A stretch of 64,000 nucleotides of DNA from the NCBI RefSeq assembly GCF_024298965.1, contig NZ_CP085193.1:11098001-11162000 (forward strand), given 5' to 3'. A program made the translations under genes and the position numbers. This DNA comes from Streptomyces rapamycinicus NRRL 5491 (GTDB taxonomy: Bacteria > Actinomycetota > Actinomycetes > Streptomycetales > Streptomycetaceae). This document shows positions 1 to 8,929 of this stretch, piece by piece. Numbering within the stretch: position 1 is the stretch's first letter; each line of letters begins with the position of its first letter. A model generated the notes under the pieces. It was given only the letters and a program-made list of their open reading frames with translations, was not told where the DNA came from and did no database searches.

Positions 1-2
1 CC

Positions 3-71
3 GCCGACCGGGTGCCGTCCATCGTGAGCTCCGGCTCGGGCCCCACCCCGGCCATCGGCGCCACCGGCTGA
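3..71 (+). CDS. Possible C-terminal end of a truncated upstream gene
   Basis: An open frame entering from the left edge runs to a TGA at 69-71 and encodes a Ser/Gly/Pro-rich tail (ADRVPSIVSSGSGPTPAIGATG would be its end, 22 residues). It stops 13 bases before the convergent FAD monooxygenase, a normal end-to-end spacing. Nothing identifies a family, and the coding call rests only on frame and spacing, so it could also be non-coding. Confidence 0.3.
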   Translation, partial: ADRVPSIVSSGSGPTPAIGATG

Positions 72-84
72 CGCGGCGCCGTCC

Positions 85-1296
85 TCACGGGGCGTCGGAG
101 CCGTCGTAGCCGGGGAGGGCCAGCGCCGAATGCACCTCCCGGCCGACGCTGTTGAGCACGGCGGACGGCTCGCGCAGCGCCCTGTTGCGCCGGGCCAGGT
201 CCTCGGCGGTGCGAGGGGAGACGCTGCCGGCTCCTTCCCCGGCGAGGGCCTGGTTCCGCTCGGCGAACGACCGCAGGGTGCGCTCGTACGCCTCGAAGGC
301 GCCGTCGTGATCGGCGTGTGCGGCCAGTTCACCGGCGAGGACGTACGCGCCGACCAGCGCCAGACTCGAGCCCTGGCCGGAGAAGAACGACGGCGCGTAG
401 GCGGCGTCGCCGATCAGGGCGACCCGGCCCGTGGACCACCGTGGCATGTGGATCTGGCTGACCACGTCGAAGAAGAGGTCGTCGCTGTCGCGCATGGCGG
501 CGACCATGCGCGGGACCTCCCATCCGTATCCGGAGAACACCTCGGCCACGAGGTCGCGCTGGGCGGCGGGGTCGTGGAAGGCGTCGAAGGACGGTTCGGG
601 GTGCAGGAAGGTGAGGAAGGCGTGGACCCGGTCGTCGTCGCGGGGCGCGTAGAGGACGGCGGTCCGGCCCGGGACGTTCCAGGTGAGCCCCTCGTGCACC
701 AGCCCCAGGTGGTTGGGCATGGTGAATCCGGCGAAGCAGTGGTCGAGGTAGCGGTGGTAGCCCTCCTCGGGGCCGAAGGCCAGGCTCCTGGTGTGCGAGT
801 GGATGCCATCGGCGCCGATGACCACGTCGAAGGTGCGCCGGGCGCCGCCGCGGAAGGTCACGTCCACCCCGCCGTCGTGGTCGTGGAGGGTGGCGATGGA
901 GTCGTTGAAGAGGATCTCGACGTCGTCGCGGATGGCGCCGTAGAGGATCTCGGCCAGCTCTCCGCGCGGGATTTCGAGGTCATGGCCTTCCTCGCCACCG
1001 GAGATGGCCTCGGGCGGGACGGCGCCTACCGGATCGCCTTGCTCGTTGAGGAAGGTGATCCGGTGCATGCCGACGTGGGCGTCCCGGAGCCGGGGGAGCA
1101 CCCCCATCCGCCGGGCGACCTCGATCGCGGTGCCGCGGATGTCGATGGGGTAGCCGCCACCGCGCAGTGCGGCCGCCTTCTCGACGAGGGTGACCGCGAA
1201 GCCGTACCGGCGGAGCCAGTAGGCCAGCGCGGGGCCGGCGATGCTGGCACCGGAGACCAATACCGTACGCCGCGGTGTGATGTTCATAGCACCCAT
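85..1296 (-). CDS. FAD-dependent aromatic hydroxylase/oxidoreductase (PHBH fold)
   Basis: A 403-residue flavoprotein of the p-hydroxybenzoate hydroxylase superfamily, of the size typical for antibiotic-modifying or detoxifying monooxygenases. The N-terminus has a dinucleotide-binding fold (VLVSGASIAGPALAYWL, about residues 12-28), followed by a central DG motif (VIGADGIHSHTR) and a C-terminal GD motif (ALIGDAAYAPSFFSGQGSS) that contacts the FAD ribityl chain. No signal peptide or membrane segment is seen, so it is probably cytosolic and uses NAD(P)H and O2. The ATG at 1296 follows a GAGAGGAG ribosome site at suitable spacing; a second ATG lies three codons in. It is transcribed divergently from a MarR gene with two operator-like palindromes between them, so induction by an aromatic or antibiotic ligand of MarR is likely. 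The substrate cannot be read from the sequence. Confidence 0.85.
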   Translation of the reverse strand: MGAMNITPRRTVLVSGASIAGPALAYWLRRYGFAVTLVEKAAALRGGGYPIDIRGTAIEVARRMGVLPRLRDAHVGMHRITFLNEQGDPVGAVPPEAISGGEEGHDLEIPRGELAEILYGAIRDDVEILFNDSIATLHDHDGGVDVTFRGGARRTFDVVIGADGIHSHTRSLAFGPEEGYHRYLDHCFAGFTMPNHLGLVHEGLTWNVPGRTAVLYAPRDDDRVHAFLTFLHPEPSFDAFHDPAAQRDLVAEVFSGYGWEVPRMVAAMRDSDDLFFDVVSQIHMPRWSTGRVALIGDAAYAPSFFSGQGSSLALVGAYVLAGELAAHADHDGAFEAYERTLRSFAERNQALAGEGAGSVSPRTAEDLARRNRALREPSAVLNSVGREVHSALALPGYDGSDAP

Positions 1297-1339
1297 GGGT
1301 GCTCCTCTCCGGCCCTCCTGCGGGGAGGGCCCGGTCGCG

Positions 1340-1354
1340 TACCTAACTCAGGTA
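1340..1354. promoter_or_regulatory. MarR operator candidate O1
   Basis: TACCTAACTCAGGTA is a 15-bp inverted repeat with one mismatched pair. It matches the perfect palindrome at 1410-1424 and lies 44 bp upstream of the FAD hydroxylase start, where a repressor would block its promoter. Confidence 0.6.
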
Positions 1355-1409
1355 TCCTTTTTCATGGCGTGAAAAGCCCCGGAGGTTCGGGGTCGATGAG
1401 AAGACTATA

Positions 1410-1424
1410 TACCTAAGTTAGGTA
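1410..1424. promoter_or_regulatory. MarR operator candidate O2 (perfect palindrome)
   Basis: TACCTAAGTTAGGTA is a perfect 15-bp palindrome. It ends 17 bp before the preferred MarR start codon and abuts its ribosome site, which suggests autoregulation. The two sites are 70 bp apart (start to start) in the divergent promoter region. Confidence 0.65.
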
Positions 1425-1440
1425 GATGTGGAGGCCGGGC

Positions 1441-1953
1441 ATGACCGCCGAGGGACCGGAGGCCGGGCAGGGCGGCGACGGTGAACACGACCTACTGGCC
1501 ATGCTGCCCCGTCTGACGCAGCTCAGCGGCGCCGTGAACCGGGGCCGGGTGACCGAGCGCGCCATGGAGGCCGCCGGCGTATCCGTGGACCGCCCCGCGA
1601 TGTCGGTCCTGGTCGCCCTGCACGTGGCGGGCACCCCACTGCGGGTGGGGGAGATCGCCGCGCGGATGCAGGTCGTCGGGCCCCACGTCACCCGGCAGAT
1701 CAACGAGTTGGCGCGGCGGGGGCTGGTCCGCCGGGTCACCGACCCGGACGATCAGCGCGCCCGGCTCATCGAGCCGACCGCCGAGGGAGCCGCCGCGACC
1801 GACCGCTATATGCGGACCGTCCTCGGCTGGTTCAGCGACGCCCTCGCCGCCTGGAGCCCCCAGGACCGCGAGACCTTCGGCCGTCTGCTCGCGCGCTTCG
1901 TCGACGACCTCACCGCCCACCTGAACTCCTTCGACGACGATCGGGCCGGCTGA
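1441..1953 (+). CDS. MarR-family transcriptional regulator
   Basis: About 170 residues with a winged-helix DNA-binding core: the recognition region reads VGEIAARMQVVGPHVTRQINELARRG and is followed by the wing RRVTDPDDQRARLIEPTAEG, typical of MarR proteins. The ATG at 1441 is preferred because GGAGG lies at 1430-1434, six bases upstream. An in-frame ATG at 1426 would add five residues but has only a weak ribosome site. The gene is divergent from the FAD hydroxylase, and both promoters carry the same palindrome, so it probably represses itself and that hydroxylase until a small aromatic ligand binds. Confidence 0.88.
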   Translation: MTAEGPEAGQGGDGEHDLLAMLPRLTQLSGAVNRGRVTERAMEAAGVSVDRPAMSVLVALHVAGTPLRVGEIAARMQVVGPHVTRQINELARRGLVRRVTDPDDQRARLIEPTAEGAAATDRYMRTVLGWFSDALAAWSPQDRETFGRLLARFVDDLTAHLNSFDDDRAG

Positions 1954-2007
1954 GCGGATACCGGTCGGCCGTCCGGGATCGGGGACCGGTGGTGGCCGAC
2001 GGGCCGC

Positions 2008-2481
2008 TCAGCGAGGCGCCCCGCCCGCCTCGACGAGCTCGGCCAGCTTGTCCAGGGCCATGCGCTGCCCCAGCTCGTTGTCGGCGGCCGGTACGGCGTC
2101 GGGGATCCCCTCGTGCGCGAGGTGGACGTCGGTGCCGCCGCCCGCCGCGTCGGTGAGCGTGGTCGTCATCGTCATCGTGGAGCGCAGGGCGGGGTCCGCG
2201 GTCTCGAACTCGAGCACCTCGACCACCTGCTCATCCGGCACCAGCCGGGTGAATCGGCCGTGGTAGGTGTCCGTATGGCCGCCCGACTTGCCGGTGCTCG
2301 CCGGGTCGTCGTAGACGAGGGAGACACGGAAGGCGCCCCCTTCGCGGGGGTCGAACTCATGCACCCGGCTGGTCATGCCCTCGGGCACCCGCCAGGCCGC
2401 GACGGCGCCCGCGTCGAGGAGCGCCCGGTAGACGGCGGAGCGCGGAGCGTTCACCCGCCGGGAGAGTCGCATGCTGTACAT
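2008..2481 (-). CDS. SRPBCC (START/AHSA1-like) domain protein
   Basis: A 157-residue single-domain protein resembling the activator-of-Hsp90-ATPase-like/polyketide-cyclase-like SRPBCC superfamily. The N-terminal pattern (RRVNAPRSAVYRALLDAGAVAAWRVPEGM) and the central strand (EGGAFRVSLVYDD) are typical, and the C-terminal helix LGQRMALDKLAELVEAG closes the ligand cavity. Such proteins bind hydrophobic ligands, but their cellular roles are mostly unknown. An alternative start is the Met at residue 4. It stands alone between the MarR gene and the sdh operon terminator, so its promoter should lie in 2482-2553. It is not obviously part of either neighbouring unit. Confidence 0.75.
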   Translation of the reverse strand: MYSMRLSRRVNAPRSAVYRALLDAGAVAAWRVPEGMTSRVHEFDPREGGAFRVSLVYDDPASTGKSGGHTDTYHGRFTRLVPDEQVVEVLEFETADPALRSTMTMTTTLTDAAGGGTDVHLAHEGIPDAVPAADNELGQRMALDKLAELVEAGGAPR

Positions 2482-2553
2482 GCGCTCAACCTAGCGGCCC
2501 GGTGGCGGGCATGTGACCCGATGGCACCGGAGCCACCGCCCTTGATGTACGGG

Positions 2554-2592
2554 GGCGGCGGAGGTCTAGCGTCCGGAAAGACCTCCGCCGCC
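2554..2592 (-). terminator. Strong stem-loop terminator after the sdh operon
   Basis: A perfect 13-bp stem (GGCGGCGGAGGTC pairing with GACCTCCGCCGCC) encloses a 13-base loop. It lies 55 bases beyond the stop of the iron-sulfur subunit gene on the minus strand. There is no T tract, which is common for streptomycete terminators. It insulates the SRPBCC gene from sdh transcription. Confidence 0.65.
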
Positions 2593-2646
2593 GGGACACC
2601 CCATCCACGGAGCGTTGTCGAGGGGTGCCGTTCTGGGGGAGTGGGG

Positions 2647-3389
2647 TCAGCGCTTGACCTTGCGGGTCGCCCGCAGCCACTCCTTGTTCATCGCGGTGAT
2701 GGAGAACAGCGGGATGCCCTTGGGGCAGGCCGTGGCGCACTCACCGGTGAGGGTGCAGCCGCCGAAGCCCTCGGCGTCCATCTGCGCCACCATGTCCAGC
2801 ACCCGGGTCTCCCGCTCCGGAGAGCCCTGGGGCAGCACATTGAGATGGTTGACCTTGGCCGAGGTGAACAGCATCGCCGCGCCGTTGGGGCAGGCCGCCA
2901 CGCAGGCGCCGCAGCCGATGCACTCGGCGTGCTCGAACGCGTAGTCCGCGTCCGCCTTGGGCACCGCGGTGGCGTGTGCCTCCGGCGCGGATCCGGTCGG
3001 GGCGGTGATGTAGCCACCGGCCTGGATCACCCGGTCGAACGCGGAGCGGTCCACCACCAGGTCCTTGATGACCGGGAAGGCGGAGGCGCGCCACGGTTCG
3101 ATGTCGATGGTGTCGCCGTCCTGGAAGGACCGCATGTGGAGCTGGCAGGTGGTGGTGCGCTCCGGACCGTGGGCGTCACCGTTGATCACCAGGCTGCACG
3201 CACCGCAGATGCCCTCACGGCAGTCGTGGTCGAAGGCCACCGGCTCATCGCCCTTGACGATGAGCTCCTCGTTGAGGACGTCGAGCATCTCCAGGAAGGA
3301 CATGTCCTGGGAGACGCCGTCGAGCTCGTAGGTGGCCATGGCACCGGGGGTGTCGGGGTTCTTCTGGCGCCAGACGCGCAGGGTGAGCT

Positions 3390-3393
<4 letters not shown>
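2647..3393 (-). CDS. sdhB: Succinate dehydrogenase iron-sulfur subunit
   Basis: A 248-residue electron-transfer subunit carrying electrons from the flavoprotein towards the membrane quinone site. The N-terminal ferredoxin-like domain has Cys58, Cys63, Cys66 and Cys83 (C-x4-C-x2-C spacing), consistent with a [2Fe-2S] cluster. The C-terminal domain has [14 protein letters not shown] (Cys158, 161, 164, 168) and [12 protein letters not shown] (Cys213, 219, 223), which fit the [4Fe-4S] and [3Fe-4S] clusters. Its ATG overlaps the end of the flavoprotein gene by four bases (ATGA), so the two are translationally coupled. It is the last gene of the three-gene operon, followed by the hairpin at 2554-2592. 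Family and order resemble the actinobacterial Sdh1-type enzyme (recalled, not searched). Confidence 0.95.
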
Positions 3394-5357
<1,964 letters not shown>

Positions 5358-5359
5358 GG

Positions 5360-6088
5360 TCAGCTCACCACTCCGGTCATGACACCGACGGGTATGGAGA
5401 TGAACCCGGCGGTGAGAACGATGGCCAGGGCGTTGGCGATGGCCTTGAGGGCGCGGTCACGGGTGTGGCTGCCCGCGCCGAGGGTCTGCGCGGCGCTCCA
5501 GAAGCCGTGCCGGACGTGCATGCCCATGGCCAGCATCGCCACGATGTAGATGACGTTCCCGTACCAGGTGGAGAAGGTGTCCACCACGTTCTGGTACGGA
5601 TGGCCCTCCTGGAATCCGCCGGAGTGCGTGGTGCCGGTGGTGAGGTCCAGGACGTGCCAGACGATGAACAGGCCCAGGATCACCCCGCCCCAGCGCATGG
5701 TCCGGGTGGCATAGCTCATCCGTGGCTTGGTATGGACGTACTTCTGCGGGCGGGCCTTGATGTCGCGCCGGCTCAGCTGGTAGGCGGACACGGCGTGCAG
5801 GATCACCGCGGCCAGGAGGACGATCCGGGCGATCCACAGGCCCCACTCATGGTGCAGAACGGGGGCTCCCATGACACGCAGCCAGTGTCCGTAGGCGTTG
5901 AACTCCCCAGGGCCGAAGAAGATCTTCATGTTCCCGAGCAGGTGGGCGCAGAGGTAGCCGATCATGATCAGACCGGTCGCGCCCATGACGATCTTCTTGC
6001 CGAGGGTCGATTGCCAGAAATTGAGCGCGATGGACGGCCGCCGCTCCGCCCGCGTCGGCCGCTGCTCCGGCCGCGTTGTCAATGCCAT
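5360..6088 (-). CDS. sdhC: Succinate dehydrogenase cytochrome b membrane anchor
   Basis: About 242 residues with roughly five hydrophobic membrane segments, for example [72 protein letters not shown] and a C-terminal [20 protein letters not shown]. His residues in or near these helices (CAHLLG, LHAVSAY, WHVLDL, MHVRHG) are candidate ligands for a di-heme b558-type anchor that passes electrons to menaquinone. The ATG at 6088 is preferred; a GTG two codons upstream (6094) is the alternative, and neither has a strong ribosome site. It is first in the operon; promoter and regulatory palindrome lie at 6089-6237. Confidence 0.92.
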   Translation of the reverse strand: MALTTRPEQRPTRAERRPSIALNFWQSTLGKKIVMGATGLIMIGYLCAHLLGNMKIFFGPGEFNAYGHWLRVMGAPVLHHEWGLWIARIVLLAAVILHAVSAYQLSRRDIKARPQKYVHTKPRMSYATRTMRWGGVILGLFIVWHVLDLTTGTTHSGGFQEGHPYQNVVDTFSTWYGNVIYIVAMLAMGMHVRHGFWSAAQTLGAGSHTRDRALKAIANALAIVLTAGFISIPVGVMTGVVS

Positions 6089-6144
6089 GCACACGACGGT
6101 AGAACCGGACGGGTCAAAAGGGCCAAGATATGATTCTGATCATC

Positions 6145-6165
6145 TCGATAGGCGATGCCTATCGA
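6145..6165. promoter_or_regulatory. 21-bp perfect palindrome, LysR-box-like, upstream of sdh operon
   Basis: Arms TCGATAGGC and GCCTATCGA are exact inverse complements around a 3-base centre (GAT). The inner ATAGGC-GAT-GCCTAT carries the T-N11-A layout of LysR-type regulator boxes. It lies 57 bp upstream of the sdhC start, so it probably controls the sdh operon. No LysR gene is present in the window; the adjacent gene is a TetR regulator, which could be the alternative binder. Confidence 0.55.
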
Positions 6166-6237
6166 AGGCCGCTCGGATCCGGCCACGCTTGACGTTGTCG
6201 TCCATGCGGCCAGGGAAAAACGGCCAGGGAAAACCGG

Positions 6238-6819
6238 TCAGCGGAAGCCCTCGCGGGTGATGGCGAGCGCCCGGCGGAGGAGGTCCACGACGTCGCGCTC
6301 GCGGCGTTCGAGAGCCGTCTGCCCGACGACGCGGAAGGCGGCGAGCAGGGTCGCGGCGAGGATCTGGGCCCGCAGGGGCGTATCCGGTCCGGCGGGCAGG
6401 CGCTCCTCGACGGCCACGGCGAGATCGCGTTCCGCGGCGGCGTAGGTGGCGACCAGCTCGGACAGCAGCGCCGGGTGCAGCCGCAGGGTCCGGTAGCGCT
6501 CCTCCTGCTCCGGGTCGGCCGCGAACTCGGTGGAGTGCTGTTCGGCGGCGCCGATGACCGCCGCCATCAGGGATTCTCGCGCCGGGCGGGCGCGGATGAG
6601 CTCGACCAGCCGGACCGTACGCGCCCGGTCGTGGTGCAGCAGCGCCTGCTCCTTGCTGGCGAAGTAGTTGGAGAAGGTGCGCCGGGAGACGGTGGCGGCA
6701 TCGGCGATGGCCTCCACCGTAAGGCTCTCGACGCCGTGCTCGGCGGCTAGGAGCACGGCGGCGTCGTGCAGTGACTGGCGGGTCGCCGCCTTCTTGCGCT
6801 CACGCAGGCCGGTAGTCAT
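6238..6819 (-). CDS. TetR-family transcriptional regulator
   Basis: A 193-residue regulator. The N-terminal helix-turn-helix (LHDAAVLLAAEHGVESLTVEAIADAATVSRRTFSNYFASKEQAL, residues about 16-59) is textbook TetR; the remaining all-helical part would be the ligand-binding and dimer domain and has no family-specific motif I recognise. It is divergent from the BVMO gene across 248 bp, so that gene is the most likely target together with its own promoter. A loose dyad at 6852-6881 next to its start could be an operator. Confidence 0.88.
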   Translation of the reverse strand: MTTGLRERKKAATRQSLHDAAVLLAAEHGVESLTVEAIADAATVSRRTFSNYFASKEQALLHHDRARTVRLVELIRARPARESLMAAVIGAAEQHSTEFAADPEQEERYRTLRLHPALLSELVATYAAAERDLAVAVEERLPAGPDTPLRAQILAATLLAAFRVVGQTALERRERDVVDLLRRALAITREGFR

Positions 6820-6851
6820 CGCCGATGAGCATACGGGAGAAGGCCGATTCT

Positions 6852-6881
6852 TTCCCGTTGGGCAATCTTGCGCACTGGGAA
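6852..6881. promoter_or_regulatory. Imperfect dyad near TetR start, operator candidate
   Basis: TTCCCGTTG, 12 bases, then CACTGGGAA: seven of nine positions pair. It sits 33-62 bp upstream of the TetR start and is the best inverted repeat in this divergent region, but the match is modest. Confidence 0.3.
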
Positions 6882-6912
6882 TGTTTCTGTGAGGCTGAGC
6901 CGGCGCCGCCGA

Positions 6913-7028
6913 TCAACCGTCGGCCGGTCAGCAGCGGCTGGTCAGTCGCCGACCGGTCAGCCGTCGACCGGTCAGCCACCGGTCAACGCCGCCCCGGATG
7001 GCATCCGAGCTCCGGACGGCATCCGAGC
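6913..7028. repeat. GGTCA-type short repeat array in the TetR/BVMO intergenic region
   Basis: Between the divergent TetR and BVMO genes, the half-site GGTCA recurs (CCGGTCA at about 6924, CTGGTCA near 6939, GACCGGTCAGCC at 6951-6962 and again at 6966-6977, CCGGTCA near 6979). A second imperfect 18-base repeat follows (GGATGGCATCCGAGCTCC then GGACGGCATCCGAGCCCC, about 6996-7031). GACCGGTC is itself palindromic. This may be a clustered binding site or simple slippage. Confidence 0.45.
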
Positions 7029-7067
7029 CCCGCACACCTTCCGACGCCAGAGGCCCGAGGACCCCCT

Positions 7068-8894
7068 ATGCCCACCCCCCAACGCCCGCCCACCGCCACC
7101 ACCCCCATGGACACCGAGGAGCTGGGATTCGACCCGGACGCCCTGCGGACGAAGTACCGGGCCGAACGCGACCGCCGGATCCGCCCCGACGGCAACAAGC
7201 AATACCGGCGCATCGCCGGGGAGTTCGGCTCGTACGCCCAGGACCCGTATGTGGAGCCGGGGTTCACCCGGGAGCCACTGCGCGACCGGGTCGAGGTGCT
7301 GATCATCGGGGGCGGATTCGGCGGTCTGCTCGCCGGTGCGAGGTTGCGGCAGGCCGGTGTGCGCGAGATCCGCCTGATCGAGCAGGGCGGAGACTTCGGC
7401 GGGACCTGGTACTGGAACCGCTATCCGGGGGTCCAGTGCGACATCGAGTCCTACGTCTATATGCCCCTGCTCGAGGAGGTCGGCTACGTACCGCGGTGGC
7501 GCTACGCACCCGGTGAGGAGATCAGACAGCACGCACGGGCGATCGGGCGACACTTCGACCTCTACCGCGATGTCCGCTTCCAGACCCAGGTGACCGAACT
7601 CCACTGGGACGACACCGAGTTGGAGTGGACCGTGCACACCGACCGGGACGACCGCATCCGTGCCCGCTATGTGGTCATCTCCAGCGGAACACTCAGCCGG
7701 GCGAAACTCCCCGGCATCCCCGGGATCGAGACCTTCCAGGGGCATACGTTCCACACGAGCCGCTGGGACTACGACTACACCGGCGGCGACGCGAGCGGCG
7801 GTCTGCGCAAACTGGCCGACAAGCGCGTGGCCCTCATCGGCACCGGCGCGACCGCCATCCAGGCCGTGCCACATCTGGGGCGCGACGCCGAGCAGCTGTA
7901 TGTGTTCCAGCGCACGCCGTCCTCGGTCGATGTACGCGGCAACCACCCCACCGACGACGGCTGGGCCGCGTCGCTCACGCCCGGCTGGCAGCGGCGCCGC
8001 AGGGACAACTTCCTCGCCGTCGTCACCGGTGGCCAGGCGGACGAGGACCTGGTGGGCGACGGCTGGACGAGCACCGCCCGGTTACAGCAGAAGCTCATCC
8101 CGACCGACAGCTACGCGGACCTCCCGCCCCAGGAGCGCGAACGCCTCTACGAGCTCGCCGACTTCCAGAAGATGAACGGAATCCGCGACCGAGTGGACTC
8201 CATCGTCGAGAACACGGCGACGGCCGAGGCCCTCAAGCCGTGGTACCGCTATATGTGCAAGCGCCCCACGTTCAGCGACACTTATCTGGACACCTTCAAC
8301 CGGCCCAATGTCACGCTGGTGGACACGGCCGACCACGGGGGCGTCGAGCGCATCACCGAGAAGGCCGTCGTGGTCGGCGGGGCCGAGTACGAGGTCGACT
8401 GCGTCATCTTCGCCACCGGCTTCGAGGTCGGCGTCTCCGGAATCACCTCCGGACTCCTCCCGGTGCACGGCCGGGGCGGTGTCGCCCTGACCGAAGCCTG
8501 GAGCGGCGGCCCGAAGACACTGCACGGCTTCTACAGCCACGGCTTCCCCAACCTCTTCCAGCTCGGCCCGCTGCAGAACGCCAGCTCCGTCAACTATGTG
8601 CACATCCTCGATGAGCAGGCCATTCACGTCGCCGAGGTGCTCGCCGAGGCGCGCAAGCGCGGGGCCCGGCATGTCGAGCCGACCGCCGAGGCCGAGGCGG
8701 CGTGGCGCGCCACGATCCGTGAGAAGGCGGCGGACCTGTACGCCTTCCATGCCGAGTGCACCCCCGGCTACTACAACAACGAGGGCATGCCGAGGGAGCG
8801 CAGCGAGTCCTTCGGCGACGGGCCGGTCGCCTTCCACGAACTGCTCAGGCGCTGGCGCGCGGACGGCGGCATGGACGACGTCCTGGTCCCCTGA
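7068..8894 (+). CDS. Flavin-dependent Baeyer-Villiger monooxygenase (type I)
   Basis: About 608 residues. The first Rossmann motif, IIGGGFGG (residues 79-86), binds FAD; the second, ALIGTGATA (about 255-263), binds NADPH. Between them is the BVMO fingerprint F-x-G-x3-H-x3-W-D (FQGHTFHTSRWD, starting at Phe223), so it should insert oxygen next to a ketone to form an ester or lactone. The ATG at 7068 is chosen because GAGG lies seven bases upstream; the open frame reaches further left, and an ATG at 7107 is also possible. A rare TTA codon at 8082-8084 suggests dependence on the bldA tRNA. The propeller gene starts 35 bases downstream, so the two likely form an operon. Ester-containing ansamycins are made with BVMO-like enzymes, so a tailoring role on the nearby polyketide is plausible, but a catabolic role is not excluded. 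Confidence 0.88.
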   Translation: MPTPQRPPTATTPMDTEELGFDPDALRTKYRAERDRRIRPDGNKQYRRIAGEFGSYAQDPYVEPGFTREPLRDRVEVLIIGGGFGGLLAGARLRQAGVREIRLIEQGGDFGGTWYWNRYPGVQCDIESYVYMPLLEEVGYVPRWRYAPGEEIRQHARAIGRHFDLYRDVRFQTQVTELHWDDTELEWTVHTDRDDRIRARYVVISSGTLSRAKLPGIPGIETFQGHTFHTSRWDYDYTGGDASGGLRKLADKRVALIGTGATAIQAVPHLGRDAEQLYVFQRTPSSVDVRGNHPTDDGWAASLTPGWQRRRRDNFLAVVTGGQADEDLVGDGWTSTARLQQKLIPTDSYADLPPQERERLYELADFQKMNGIRDRVDSIVENTATAEALKPWYRYMCKRPTFSDTYLDTFNRPNVTLVDTADHGGVERITEKAVVVGGAEYEVDCVIFATGFEVGVSGITSGLLPVHGRGGVALTEAWSGGPKTLHGFYSHGFPNLFQLGPLQNASSVNYVHILDEQAIHVAEVLAEARKRGARHVEPTAEAEAAWRATIREKAADLYAFHAECTPGYYNNEGMPRERSESFGDGPVAFHELLRRWRADGGMDDVLVP

Positions 8895-8929
8895 CACCGA
8901 TGTGTGCCACTTGTACGGAAGGAGAGGCG

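Noticed and set aside
130..1416. 428-residue plus-strand open frame opposite the FAD hydroxylase
   Set aside because: No family features, and it would run over the MarR operators and divergent promoters.
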